From Gnetum montanum (Eukaryota; Streptophyta; Gnetopsida; Gnetales; Gnetaceae), in NCBI GenBank assembly GCA_015680685.1, contig MNCI01005895.1, forward strand, positions 4,443 through 68,442: DNA of 64,000 nucleotides, written 5' to 3'. This document shows positions 26,147 through 37,436 of this stretch, piece after piece. The stretch's first letter is position 1. Each line of letters opens with the position of its first letter. A program made the position numbers and the translations under genes. Under the pieces are notes generated by a model, which was not told where the DNA came from, did not search any database, and was given only the letters and a program-made list of their open reading frames with translations.

Positions 26147-26983
26147 TGATGAGTGGTGGATAAATCCAACATCCAACCATACAAGTCAGAAGGCATTTCA
26201 TGCATGGCTAGATCATAATCTATGGTTTAAGTTCAAGACCATTATCTTTTCACATGGATCTAGTGAAGTTTACATATATGGTTTAGCTCATAGTGATGTA
26301 TATGATATCATGATGTTGATAGGCCATTGCACCTAGGAAATATAGTAAAGTGAAAATAGTTTCTAATTCTAAGGAAAATACTAAATGAATCTATTCTATC
26401 CTATGGTGATGGATATCTAGTCCTGATTCTCCATAAATTCCTTGGACTCATGTAGTCATCATTGGGATTACTACTATGTGTACCAAGTGGTAAAACTAGT
26501 AGATTACAAGCTAACAACACTTAGGGCTTGAAATCAGTCATATCCATACCACTTACTTTCTACATGTAAAATAAAGTGCTAGTAAAGTAAATGATTAACT
26601 AAGAAAAATAGGAACAATTAATCTAAGTAAATAGAAAGAAAACAAGGTAGATGTTGTAATGATGATAAGTAATCTTGATCTTTATTATTGGTTATGAAAT
26701 GTATCCAAGTACACTTCACTCGAATAAAGACTCTATACAATGACTTAACACCACACTATGAGCATACACTACTATGTACTTAGAACTAAAATCATGAAAT
26801 AAATGTAAGAGTTACACTACTATGAAATGAAATCTATTGTGAATCTGTGCACCTAAGTGTTATATTTATAAGCTGGCATGCATCTCATGATATCGCATAT
26901 ATGATGATGTAACTAGTGCTATGATATCAAAGCTATGATATCATATATCCAATATCATAGTCCTTCAAAATTTAACTTCATCA
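26147..26983 (-). repeat. 3' LTR of element B
   Basis: It matches 63628-64000 in direct orientation, with roughly 15-20% difference. Termini are TGATG...CATCA. A TATA box (TTATAAATATAAC, minus) lies at 26859-26871. The sense U3 (26870-26983) repeats ATGATATC-like palindromes at least four times. Preceding flank is CTAAG; its partner is outside the window. Confidence 0.8.
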
Positions 26984-27025
26984 TACCCCCACAACTAACT
27001 GAAAATTTATCCTTGAGTTAAAACA
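26984..27025 (-). other. Polypurine-side motif of element B
   Basis: In sense this ends with GTTAGTTGTGGGGGTA directly before the LTR TGATG. The same block, ending GGGGGTA or GAGGGTA, adjoins the 3' LTRs of C and E. It is the likely primer site for plus-strand DNA synthesis. Confidence 0.55.
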
Positions 27026-27199
27026 AAATCAGGATAGAGCTTCTTACAAAATTGGAAGGTAGATTTACATGACACTATTTACATGATACTAAATGCTACA
27101 ATGGTGTTTTGAAAAATTGATACAAGATATGACATGATAAACAAAACAAAAAAGACAACTTGATGAAGCTTGATATATCCTGTGTAGCATGTGGTGGTG

Positions 27200-30160
27200 G
27201 CGGCTCCTCCATCGGTTACTTCCCTTTATCATTAGGCTTCTAAAAATTGTATCTATTTAGGTGTACTTGAAGTTTTTCCTTATCTATTCTAGGGTAATGT
27301 ATCATCCATGCTTGTTGTGCAATGTGTAATGGAGTTGGTACATCCCATGGACATGGCAACTATAGAAACATTTGACTGGCCTTGATGTATCATGTTGTGA
27401 ATTACGTCCTTTCCTCTTCAAATTCTATGACCTTGGATCTTAAGTCATAATAATCAAGTAATGTTCTAGCTAGATTCACTACAACATCTTTTTACACTTG
27501 ATCTCTAGCCTTAACTACTTCTAATTTAGAGTTTTCCACCTAAAGTTTCTACAAGGTATCTTTTTTATCTACAAACTCCTTTTTGTATAGTGAGTATGTG
27601 CTTGCTACTTTTTTTTCAAGATCACTTTAGGGCCTAATTGATGTTAACATGCCCAAGTTAGCATAACAAGGATTAGCTAACTCCATGTATTCTTTCAGAT
27701 CTTCTATCTATAGGCCTTTATTTTTAATTTTTGCTTTGTGGATGTGAGTATAACTATCCAAGATGGGCTGCCAATCTATATTTTGTATTGATATGGATTT
27801 AATTTGAGCCTTCTCCTTCTAGATATCCTCCTCTTTTTTTTGTTTACAAGTGCTCACCTAATCATAGAAATGTTCTTTGAGCCTTTCATGCTTCTTAGCT
27901 TCATTTTTCCACACGCTAATTTCAATGGCTGATTTTTGTCTAATTGTGTGTACCTCCTCCATTAAAAGGGTTCTATTTTCTCTTGCTAAGAAACTAATAT
28001 CTTGGTTTATCCTCATCAATTATTCTCTTAATTGATGGATGCTCTCCTCCATGATTTTCTTCTGCTTCTCAATATTGGTAAACCTAGTGTTGTCTGTAGT
28101 GAGTTTTTTATTCTCTTCCTGTGCTACGATGAGTGCTTTGGCATGTGCATATGCTATGCTTCTACTACATAGTCATTCCACACTACTTTCTCCTTCCCAT
28201 ATGCCATCTATTTATTCTACTCCATTAGGTGATTTATTTATTTTGTTCTAAATTACTCTAGCTGATTAGATGTAATCTATTATGTAGGATCTCTATGCTC
28301 AATCGTTAGGGTTGTGAGCTCTTCCTATAGTTTAAGAATTTCATCTTCTACATGCTCTACCCTAGTCTCTATGATGACCAGCTTACCCTTGGTTATGATC
28401 AATTCTTACTACACTACAGTGACATCACCTGGTATTTTGAAAAGTATTACCATTACTTGCCTAGTATGTAGCAGTCAATCTAGTACATCCTCACGTTTAG
28501 CATGAGTCATTGAGGTACTAGATAAAATTTGAGCATCTCTAGTAGAATAGGTATTTTAAATGATTCTTTAATGTTATCCATGATCACTTTTATGGCTCCC
28601 ACTGCATCCTAATGCTTCATAACCATAACTGTGGCTCCTTCTCCTATTTCAAGCACTACTTGAAATGATGCAATATTTCCATAAATCTATTGTGATCATT
28701 TAGCCTCTCCTCCTAATTGCAATGATATATATCCATTTTTGGGATCTATGGAAATTTTTGGATGAATGGTACTATCAATAACTTTGTAGAGGTTGGCCTA
28801 CTAATCTAGTTCCCAATTGATAGTCTCTCCAATTTCTTGTAGATGACTCATGGATGACTTGTAATCCTATGGTGGTGGTGGTGGAACTTGTTGATACTAT
28901 TTTTCTTCTTGTTACTATTACTCTAGCTATTACTACTAACCACTGGGTCCCACTTTTTGTTGTTTTTTAGTGGTTTGTGTGGTTTCCCTAGCTTTTGTTT
29001 ATTCCTCTACTTGATCTTTCTTTGGTGGTGCTAGCTTAAGCATTTTAGCATATGAGGTATTTTGAGCCTTACTAAGGATGTCATTAGTATACCCTAAGAT
29101 TCCAACATGTATGCATAGCTTCCTAATTAGGCAAGGAAATAGAAGTATGAGCTTCCCTACCTTCTTTTTCTTGAACCACCTTTTCATCTCCATAAAATAG
29201 AGCTGTGTGAAATTTCAATTGTACTTCATCATCAAAATTGCACTTCCTATAGCCAAATAGGTGGATAATCAATTTAATCTCTTTGTGGTTAATAGGTGAT
29301 ATGTTTCAATTTTAAAATAAATTATTCCCTCTAGAGTTAGCTAATTATACCCCTTATCTTCTTTGCAATATGCCCATTTTAACCATAGTTTTTTGGTTTC
29401 TGTGTTTCATCTTGTGGATATATGTGCAAATTTTGCCCCTTCATTAGGCACATTTAGTTCTTCAACTATAACCCTTACTAAATATTAAATAATTACTCCT
29501 TCAATGTTGACCATAGCATTTTCTTCTTTACTAAGCCAAAAATTGTAGGTCTCCCCTAAATACCATTCACCACTATCTGAAAGTATGGGCCATAGTGGTG
29601 ACTCTTGGAGTTGCATCCTTATTGCTTATGAAAAAAAGTCAAAAAAATGGACCAAAGTTCATCTCCACAATTACTGTGGTCAAGAGCATCTTCTCTTGGA
29701 TGATTTGAAGGCATTCCTATGACATCATGTGGCACTATCCTTATGCTTGTGATTCTTCCACCTCCCCTTGGGACGAATGTCCAATAGCTAGAGTTTCTTC
29801 ATGAATACTAAAAGACTAAGCTACCCATTCCACATGTTTTTCTTATGGCTCTTATTCTCTAGTTCAGGCTCTCCCTTGGCCTTTTGGTTATTTTCTTATT
29901 AGCTATGAGGATCCTCCTATTGATCCTCTCTTTGGGACCATTTGCAATAATCAAGGATTTAGGAACTATTAGAATGTATTCTCTGATTTTGGTAACTCCT
30001 TTCCTTTTTTATACCTTTAGTTAGATCAAATTCTTAGCTTAGTATGACTTCAAAATTCAAGAAATTTTCAAAAAGAAACCCTATAAGTATTCATTTCCTT
30101 ATAACCCTTCATAGTTGTCCATTTTGTTCTTGTTTATGACTCATAATGGCTGGTATGGCT
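27200..30160 (-). pseudogene. 3' ORF of element B (pseudogene)
   Basis: This frame lies between integrase and the 3' LTR. At 29592-29531 it reads PLWPILSDSGEWYLGETY followed by NFW, matching C's TMWPIITSSGEWYMGESY and LFW. At 29150-29080 it has LLFPCLIRKLC and GYTND, shared with C and reminiscent of the domain Pfam calls a putative plant transposon protein (from memory). A Pro/Gln-rich tract near 28870-28930 precedes a long region (28750-27250) likely to form coiled coil. Stops are frequent; the longest open piece is 64 codons (28999-29193). Function unknown; env-like position. Confidence 0.55.
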
Positions 30161-31390
30161 TACTAAAATGATTATTTAAGTGTTTCTAGCATTAATGTGA
30201 TTAATTTGTATTAGAAATTTTCAATTTTTCCTTCATCCTTACCCTTATAATATCCCCTAGGTGTTAGAAAATTCTAACTCAAATTGTAACAATATCACAC
30301 TAAGCAACCTCCTTCTCCACCACACCCCACCATTGTGCCACTTCCCTCCCCCCAACATTCCTTTCTAGTGACACGGCAAGGCAACACTTATTTGAATCTT
30401 ACTCAAATTTTTTTAGATCTACAAGGATATAATGCATCCAAATCAACAAGATAGAATGTAATATAAGTAATTCAAGTAAGTCTACAAATCCCCTGGATGT
30501 GACACCCTTTACATTCCCACTTGTTTCTTCACTTTTCAGTCCAAGCATAATGATCACAAGTTTATTCTTAGTGGTATGATGGGAAGAATATCATTATGGC
30601 CATGATAAGAACCTCTTATTAATGGAATGAATGGATGATTATTATGGTCTCACTATTTGAATAATTAGTTCCTTATGACTTTATAATGTAGAGAAATCTT
30701 AATCTTATTGGACTACATCTTACCTTATTCATAATGTGTTCTATTAACAATCAAAATTATTTATGAAGGTCATGGCAATAAAGTATAAAAAAACATGAAA
30801 TAATGAAAAATGTCAAAGAATGAAAAAGGATTAAATAATTGAAAAATGTTAAAGATTATTGAAAATTTAAGAAATGGAAAAGTACAAAAGAATGATAAAA
30901 TATAAAAGAATGTGAAAAAAGAAAAGAAAATAAAAATTTTAGATAAGTACCTATAGTTCTATATTGACATCCCCATGACCATCATTAGGATCAGTTAAAT
31001 GGAGGATAGAATAGGTAGAAGACTATTGGGTACATTGGGTAGACTCCTTAGAATGTTCGTAGTAAATTTTTACTTGTTAGATATTAACAAAAATGAGATT
31101 ATGTGGATAGGATGGGTGGTAAATATGTAAGACACTAGATGGATAAGTGTCTTGAACAATGTATCATCCCATCCAAAGTATCTAGAATTTGGCTTTTTTG
31201 GATAGATGATTAGGATTATAGTAAAGGACCTTATCAACTAGTTGTATTGTTAATTTTCATATTTTTATGTCATGCCTATGTTTAAAATAATGATTATGAA
31301 CTTCATTGCTCATTAGAGCTACAAGCTTTTATCTAAAATTTTTATACTCATAAGATGTTCTTTTTGGGCTAATCTCAAATCAAGGTCAAG
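30161..31390. other. Spacer between integrase and 3' ORF of B
   Basis: No coding match. In sense, a GTAAG donor-like site lies near 30240 and AG sites near 30140, ahead of the 3' ORF start, hinting at a leader intron. Unlike in element C, no TATA box with U3-like repeats is seen. Bases 30770-30940 are A-rich with repeated AAAATG words. Confidence 0.4.
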
Positions 31391-31399
31391 TTCATAGGT

Positions 31400-34300
31400 A
31401 GTAGTTAGAGTATGGAGCTCTACCTAAATTGGGAGCATTGGCAACTTTCCATAAACTAAATCATATGATGAGTAACCTTTAGGTAGTTTCCAAGCTATCC
31501 TATAACCCCATAGAGCATCATTAAGTTTAGAGCTCTGCTCCTTTTAAAACCTACTAACCATCCTACTAAGTATCCTTGTAATTTCCTGGTTAGTAACTTT
31601 AGCTTGACCATTTTCTTAGGGATGATATGGTGTTGTTATTGTATTCTTCATACCAAGTTGTTGCATGAGATTTTTGAATGTAGCACCAATGAAGTGAGTC
31701 CTATTGTCTACTAAAAGCATTCATGGTACTCCAAATTTATTCACCACACGCTATTGGAAAAATTTGGGAGCTATCTTAGTTGTATAGACTTTTACTACTT
31801 CTACCTCTACCCACTTCATACAATAATCCATAGTCACAATTATGTATCCTTTTTCATTCAAAATTGGTGTTATGGACCCCATAAAATCAATTCCCCATAT
31901 GTCAAAATGTTTAAGTGGTTGTATCTAGTGTTGTGGCCCTTCGTATCTCATCATAAGTCCTCCATCTCTTTGGAATTAGTCATAAGATTGCACAAAAGTA
32001 TGGGCATCTCTAAACAAGGTAGGCCAAAAGTAGCCTACTATCATCAACTTGAGTGCTAATTTGTGCCCTAAATAGTGTCCACAACATAGACCTTCATGGA
32101 AATATTTTAAGACTCTCTATTGGTCACATTCTAGCACACACCATATAATGAGCCCATCTACATGGATCTTGTATAGATTGCCACTTATTTCCATATATTA
32201 TTTTCCTCTATGAAGGAATTATTATTTTTATTTCTTAGTTCATTCAATATGAAGCTCTTGTATTGATAGATAAGTTAAATATTTTGTAGTCCATGGCTTC
32301 CCTATTACACTTATGGCCTATACTATTTTGCTAAATAGATCTTCATTGTGGAAATGATCTAATGAAGGTTCTATTTGCTCTTCAGAATCTCATTTCAATC
32401 TTGATAGATGATTAGTTACCACATTTTCTATTTCTCTTTTGTTGATCATCATGATGTCAAATTCGTGTAGGACAATGAGACATCTTATCACTATGGGACT
32501 AACTGCTAGTTTGTTCATGAGAAATTGGATAGCACTATGACCGCTATGGACTTAGATTGGATACCTAATTACATCATGTCTAAACTTCTCAAGTGCATGC
32601 ACCATGCTCATCAGCTTATTTTTTTGTTATATTGTAGACTAATTGTGCTCTAGTGATGCTCTTGCTAGCATAGTGTATATAGTAAGGTTTCTTCTAATCA
32701 TCTAATTATGTTAGTACTACATCAAGCACATAGTTGGAAGCCTCAATCATGATGTGAAATGGTCTTGACCAATCTAAATCTTGAAGCCATAGTATCTCTA
32801 CTAATTTTTACTTTAGAGATTTGAATTCCTTTTTGCATGACTCTATCCATTCAAAGGGTGCATCCTTCATTCTGAGTTCCACAAGAAATTTTTCTATTTT
32901 TGAAAAATTTGCTATGAATCTTCTAAGATATCCTATGTGGCCTAAGAATTATCTCACATATTTTACCATTTTTGGCCTTTGATTGATATTCTATATAACT
33001 CTAATCCTTTTAGGATCTACCTCTATGCCTTTCTGGAAGATTTTATATCCCAATACTCTATCTTCTTGGATCATGAAATGGCTCTTATACCAATTGAGAT
33101 TGAGATTAGTTTCAACACACCTTTTCAGTACTTTATCTAACAATCTAGTGCTTACTAGAAATCTAGGCTATATGTTGAAAAACCATTTGTAAACACCTCA
33201 ATGCCATTTCCAGTTTACTCCTAGAATATGCTTAATACCAATCTGTAGAAGGTAACTGGCCTGTTGAAAAGACTGAAGTGCATCTCCTTGTAGGCAAACA
33301 TTTTCCAGTGAATGTTGTTTTCTCCTTGTCTTTAGATGCAATGTGGATCTAATTGTACCTATTGTATCCATCTAGAAAACTATAATATTCATGTCTTACA
33401 ATGGTGTCTAGGACCTAATCAATAAATGACAGAGGGAAGTGATCCTTGAATGTATGAATGTTCAACATCTAAAATTTAATGTAGACTTGCCATTTTCCTT
33501 ACTTCTTTGGAACAATTACAAAAGGACTAAACCATTCAGTATCTGAAATGGGATAGATGAATCCTATCTTTAACAACTTCTCCATCTCTTTCTTAACTAC
33601 TTCTTTTAATTTTGAATTGAGCCCTCATTGGGGTTGATGTCATGGCTTGACTACATGGTCAGTATATCTCTTGTGCTAACCAATTCATGGATCAATTCCT
33701 GTGATATCATCATAAGATCATGCAAAGACTATCTACCATCAGTTAATCACTTCCACCATCATTGTTTTCTATTTTTCTTTTAAAGTGACATTGATTATTT
33801 CTGGCTTCTTATTGTTTTAAAATCCATATTCCAAACTAGCGAGTAGAGCCTTCAGTTCCAATGATTCTAGTTCCATAGTATCTAGGATCTTCAAGCATCC
33901 ACATTTTTTTTCATCCTCCTAATTTATTCATGCATAGAAGTGTCTTTCCATTAATTATTTTAACTTATGAATCTCTTCAATGTATTCACTAACAATTTAT
34001 TCTAATAGTTCTATGTATTTATTGGATTCAGTTTCTTCATTCTTGATTAGCCACTAGGTGCTCTCTTGTTGTGTGGCTATCACATATAGAAATTTCTACA
34101 TACATACTTCTTCTACACATCTATTACATGCCTTGATATCCTCTCGTCTAATATCCCATATTCTTTGCACATAATTTCATCCATTATTATTGTATGTAAT
34201 ACATGGAATTCTCCATCTTTATATAATACCAGCTTTGTCCTCCTTGGAAATCCTAACGACAAGTCATAAATTTCAACCTTAGCATCAATAGTGCTAAGCT

Positions 34301-34570
34301 AATCTCTTTCCATGGTAATTGGAAATTCTCCCTTATTTTTCTTCACATGAATGACTAGAAAATCAGCAAGGTAAAAACAACCACTAATGGTTGTAATCAC
34401 ATCATCCACTTATCTTAGTGAAACTATGATTGACTAGTCTACAAGCTCTAACTGAATGTTACTTTTCTTTAGTGGTAGTAGATTTCAAGTCTAATACATG
34501 TCATGTGAGATCATGTTCACTTCTAACCTAGAATGAAGTGGACCTTTATATGGTTTCTACCTTGATACAT
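31400..34570 (-). pseudogene. pol of element B: PR-RT-RH-IN pseudogene
   Basis: Protease C-terminal part at 34560-34250 (CFYLADFLVIHVKKNKGEFP, shared with C). RT at 33640-32850: EKLLKIGFIYPISDTEW, FVIVPKK, HFPLSFID and YSFLDGYN. Its active-site box reads VFTNGFSTYS where MDD is expected. RNase H near 32600-32400, ending INKREIENVVTNHLSRLK. Integrase zinc finger at 32110-31970 (H and H in HEGLCCGHYLGH, then a degraded second Cys), catalytic core IWGIDFMGS and LLVDNRTHFIGA, then NGQA at about 31600. Many stops. The enzymes would copy and integrate the element; this copy cannot. Confidence 0.75.
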
Positions 34571-34599
34571 AGAGGTAAGCTAAGGGGCTTTCTAGATCA

Positions 34600-35563
34600 A
34601 TTCATTTTTGTGAAAGGTCTCCTACCTAGATCTAATTCATTTGAATTTGATCAAGATTGAAGCTTGTTGTGTCGAGGAAGATTGAATGTGGATCGGATGA
34701 AAGTAGATGTGTTCCCCATCCATCAAATCATTTCAAGGCTCATTCAGAAGAATGGTCATTTCCTAGGTTGTGATTCACATGTAATCACCTCCTCTTGCAT
34801 ACTCACTAGCCTTGTTGTGCTCTTCTACTATGGTTGCTATGGTAGTTTCCCCTACATGATAGGAGCTGGCACTAGTGGTAAAGGGTTCAAGTGTTGATTT
34901 GAACCAACTGCTGATGGATGTATGTACAAGTTTGAATCTATTCTTAGCTACAGTAATTTATGGTACCTAGTGGGGTAGTACTATGGAGTTTGGAAAATAG
35001 GATTACTAGGAGGATATTAAATATTGTATGAAATATCCATATGGATATTGTTGGAAATATGGTGGCATGGCCCACAATTAGGGTTGTTTCCACTACTGAT
35101 AATACTACTCTTATGGCTATGGCAAAGCTCAACTAGGATAGTATGTTGGTTGGAAGTTTTTCTTGTAGTTACCTTGAGGATAAGGTAACCTTTTTGACAT
35201 TTTTTTCTTAACAAATTTGGGATTAAGTGCATATGCCATTTTTGGACAACGTCCATTGGAATTTTCATAGTAACCCAAAACCCATCCTTTTTCATCGGTG
35301 AAGCTTCTATCTAAACATTTAGCCAATAAAGTCACTTTACCCTTTCATCCAAAATATTTCTTCTTTTTCTTGTCCTTGCATTTTCCAAAGGCTTGCTCTA
35401 TCCTCTCCTCTACAATTTTCAATGTTGTTGCAAATGTTTCATCAAAAAACTCCACATTTTCTCTACCTTTACTGCAATATCAGTTATAGCTTTCTAAATT
35501 GATAGAGTCTTCTTTTGAATTGCCTATTCCAAGGTTTTTTCCTTTTGAATGTCACAAACTCAT
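34600..35563 (-). pseudogene. C-terminal gag/linker part of element B
   Basis: This is the portion of B's Gag downstream of the insertion point of C. Minus-strand frames of 62-92 codons at 34944-35335 are rich in Asn, His, Ser and Tyr, as in retrotransposon Gag tails. Continuity is shown by the perfect CTCAT duplication at 35559-35563 and 61932-61936. No zinc knuckle of the CCHC type could be confirmed. Confidence 0.5.
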
Positions 35564-35985
35564 TAATGAGTACATTGTTTGGCCACGTTGATGGGATGCT
35601 ATCAACATTAACTTATTGATATGATCTTGTCCATGTGATCCCATTGATGTAGGGTTTGACCCATTGATGTGTACCAGTCGACAAGGAACCTGGTTTCCAT
35701 ATATAAATGTGCATCTTCCATCACATTTATGGCATTCAATTTCATAGTTGTAGTGAAGCTCTTGTAATTTTCTCATTTGAAAGTTAGAATATTTTCCAAG
35801 TGCCCATAGTAGGAGTCAAAGAATATATGGATCTTTATTCAACCATTGTTATACCTGAGCACTTCAGTGTGTATAGCAATAAAGACAAGATTTCTAATCA
35901 AACTTTGAAGCACTTACACTAGATTAATTATTTATTTTAAGCATTTAATATTTTGAGAAATTTCATTTAATTTTTGAAGCAACTA
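35564..35985 (+). repeat. Left LTR of element C, first part
   Basis: It matches 61084-61505. It starts TAATGAG where the intact end is TGAT. U3 words of the type CCATTGATG recur at 35590-35670. A TATA box (TATATAAAT) lies at 35699-35707. It is cut by element D, with a single N at 35986. Confidence 0.85.
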
Positions 35986-35986
35986 N

Positions 35987-37416
35987 TGTTAAATGTAAAC
36001 CGTAAACAAGCACAATAATGTAAATAAGCCTGTAAACGTAAACTGAAAAACAAAGGAAATTGCAATAAATCTGAGCAAAATGTAAACTGCTTTGTATTGA
36101 GATTTGATTACAAAGTGCACCGGTCCAAACGCAGTTGTGGCTGAGCACAAGGTGGACGTAAAGCCCCGGTGGGTGCAGGGATGCGGCTGGTTGGCACGGT
36201 AGGCAGAGCGTAAAGATTGTGCTCGGTGTACAGAACTCCCAGCGTAAGCGTAAGCGTAAGAGGGTTTCTGGGCTCTTGTTTGCAGCGTAATTGCTCTGGG
36301 TCTGCTCTGGTAAATTTTTGCGGCCCTTGAAAATGCGGAAAATTGGGCTTTTTATAGGTGGGGTTTTGTCGGGAAAATCGGGTTGGGAGACACGTGGCGT
36401 ATCGACCGGGTGCTTACAATTTAGAAACATTGTATACGCTGGGCGTATACGCTACATCAGGCCAGCGTATACGCTGGGCGTATCCGCTGGACTTGCTGGG
36501 CGTGTGGACTTGGATGGATGCTGGTGTATATGCTGGGCGTATACGCTGATGGATGCTGGCGTCTACGCTGGGCGTCTACACTGGGCGTCTACGCTGATGG
36601 ATGCTGAGCGTAGAGGATGCCAGCGTAAGCGTATAGCATGCCAGCGTAAGCCAAAAATGTGCCCAGCGTATACACATGAAAATGCTTCATTTTAAGGTCA
36701 AAAATTGATTTTTGGGTGCCCAAGAGCTGCTGGAAACCCTAGGGAAGGTCCTGGGGGGTCTGGATGCTCAATTCTGGCACGTTTTGACTCATTTCTGGGG
36801 CCCGAAAGTCTCTCTACGCTGGGCTTACGCCGGGCGTATACGCTGGGCGTAGAGGAATGAATGACCATCATTTGGAGCCTGAAATTTGATTTTCAAGTGC
36901 CTGAGACCTGCTGGGGACCTTGGGGAAGCTCCTGGGGGGTCCATACGCTTAGTTCTGGCACGTTTTGACCCATTTCTGGGGCCCGAAAGTCTCTCTACGC
37001 TGGGCGTAGAGGAATGAACGACTATCATTTGGAGCCCGAAATTTGATTTTCAAATGCCTGAGACCTGCTAGGGACCTTGGGGAAGGTTCTGGGGGGTCTG
37101 GACACTCCACTTTAGCATGTTTTGATGAGTTTTTGAGCCCCGAAAGTTGCTGTACGCTGGGCCTTACGCTGGGCATGTGTAGGCCAGCGTACAGGATGCA
37201 TACTTAGTGAAAACCAAGTATTTTGAGCTCAAAATTTGCCAAGTTTGATGCCAGATGTCATCGTAGTCTTCTGTGGGTCCCAGGGAACTTTTACTTGCTT
37301 GCTTTGACTTCGTTTGATGCTATTTTGAGGCTTTCAAGCTTGGTCATGCTGAGGACCAACATGACTTAGCTTAATTTCTGTCTTCAAGTGTTAGCCAAAA
37401 TTTTTGTGGTGTTTCA
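35987..37416 (-). repeat. 3' LTR of element D, truncated at an N
   Basis: It aligns with 43681-45458 but lacks the counterpart of 43477-43680 (204 bases of the U5 end), breaking off exactly at the N in 35986. Its U3 holds three units of about 175 bases (marked by CCTTGGGGAAG-like text near 36735, 36914, 37072), against five in the 5' LTR. CAGCGTATACGCTG-type palindromes fill 36430-36680. The sense TATA box is CCTATAAAAAG at 36358-36348. Confidence 0.85.
36348..36358 (-). promoter_or_regulatory. TATA box of D 3' LTR
   Basis: CCTATAAAAAG on the minus strand, about 1.06 kb from the LTR start and just downstream of the palindromic CpG repeats. The same box occurs at 44042-44052 in the 5' LTR. 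Confidence 0.6.
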
Positions 37417-37436
37417 TTGGCCCCTCTTTGTTGATG
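37417..37436 (-). other. Polypurine tract of element D
   Basis: In sense the sequence reads AACAAAGAGGGGCCAA directly before the LTR TGAAACACC. It is flanked upstream by an 11-base inverted repeat, CTTTGTTGATG at 37425-37435 and CATCGACAAAG at 37459-37469 (one mismatch), so a hairpin could form beside the tract. Confidence 0.65.

Noticed and set aside
36291-36695. 134-codon frame and overlapping frames in the D LTR
   Set aside because: They read through the CGTATACGC repeats of the LTR, and similar frames recur in the other LTR.
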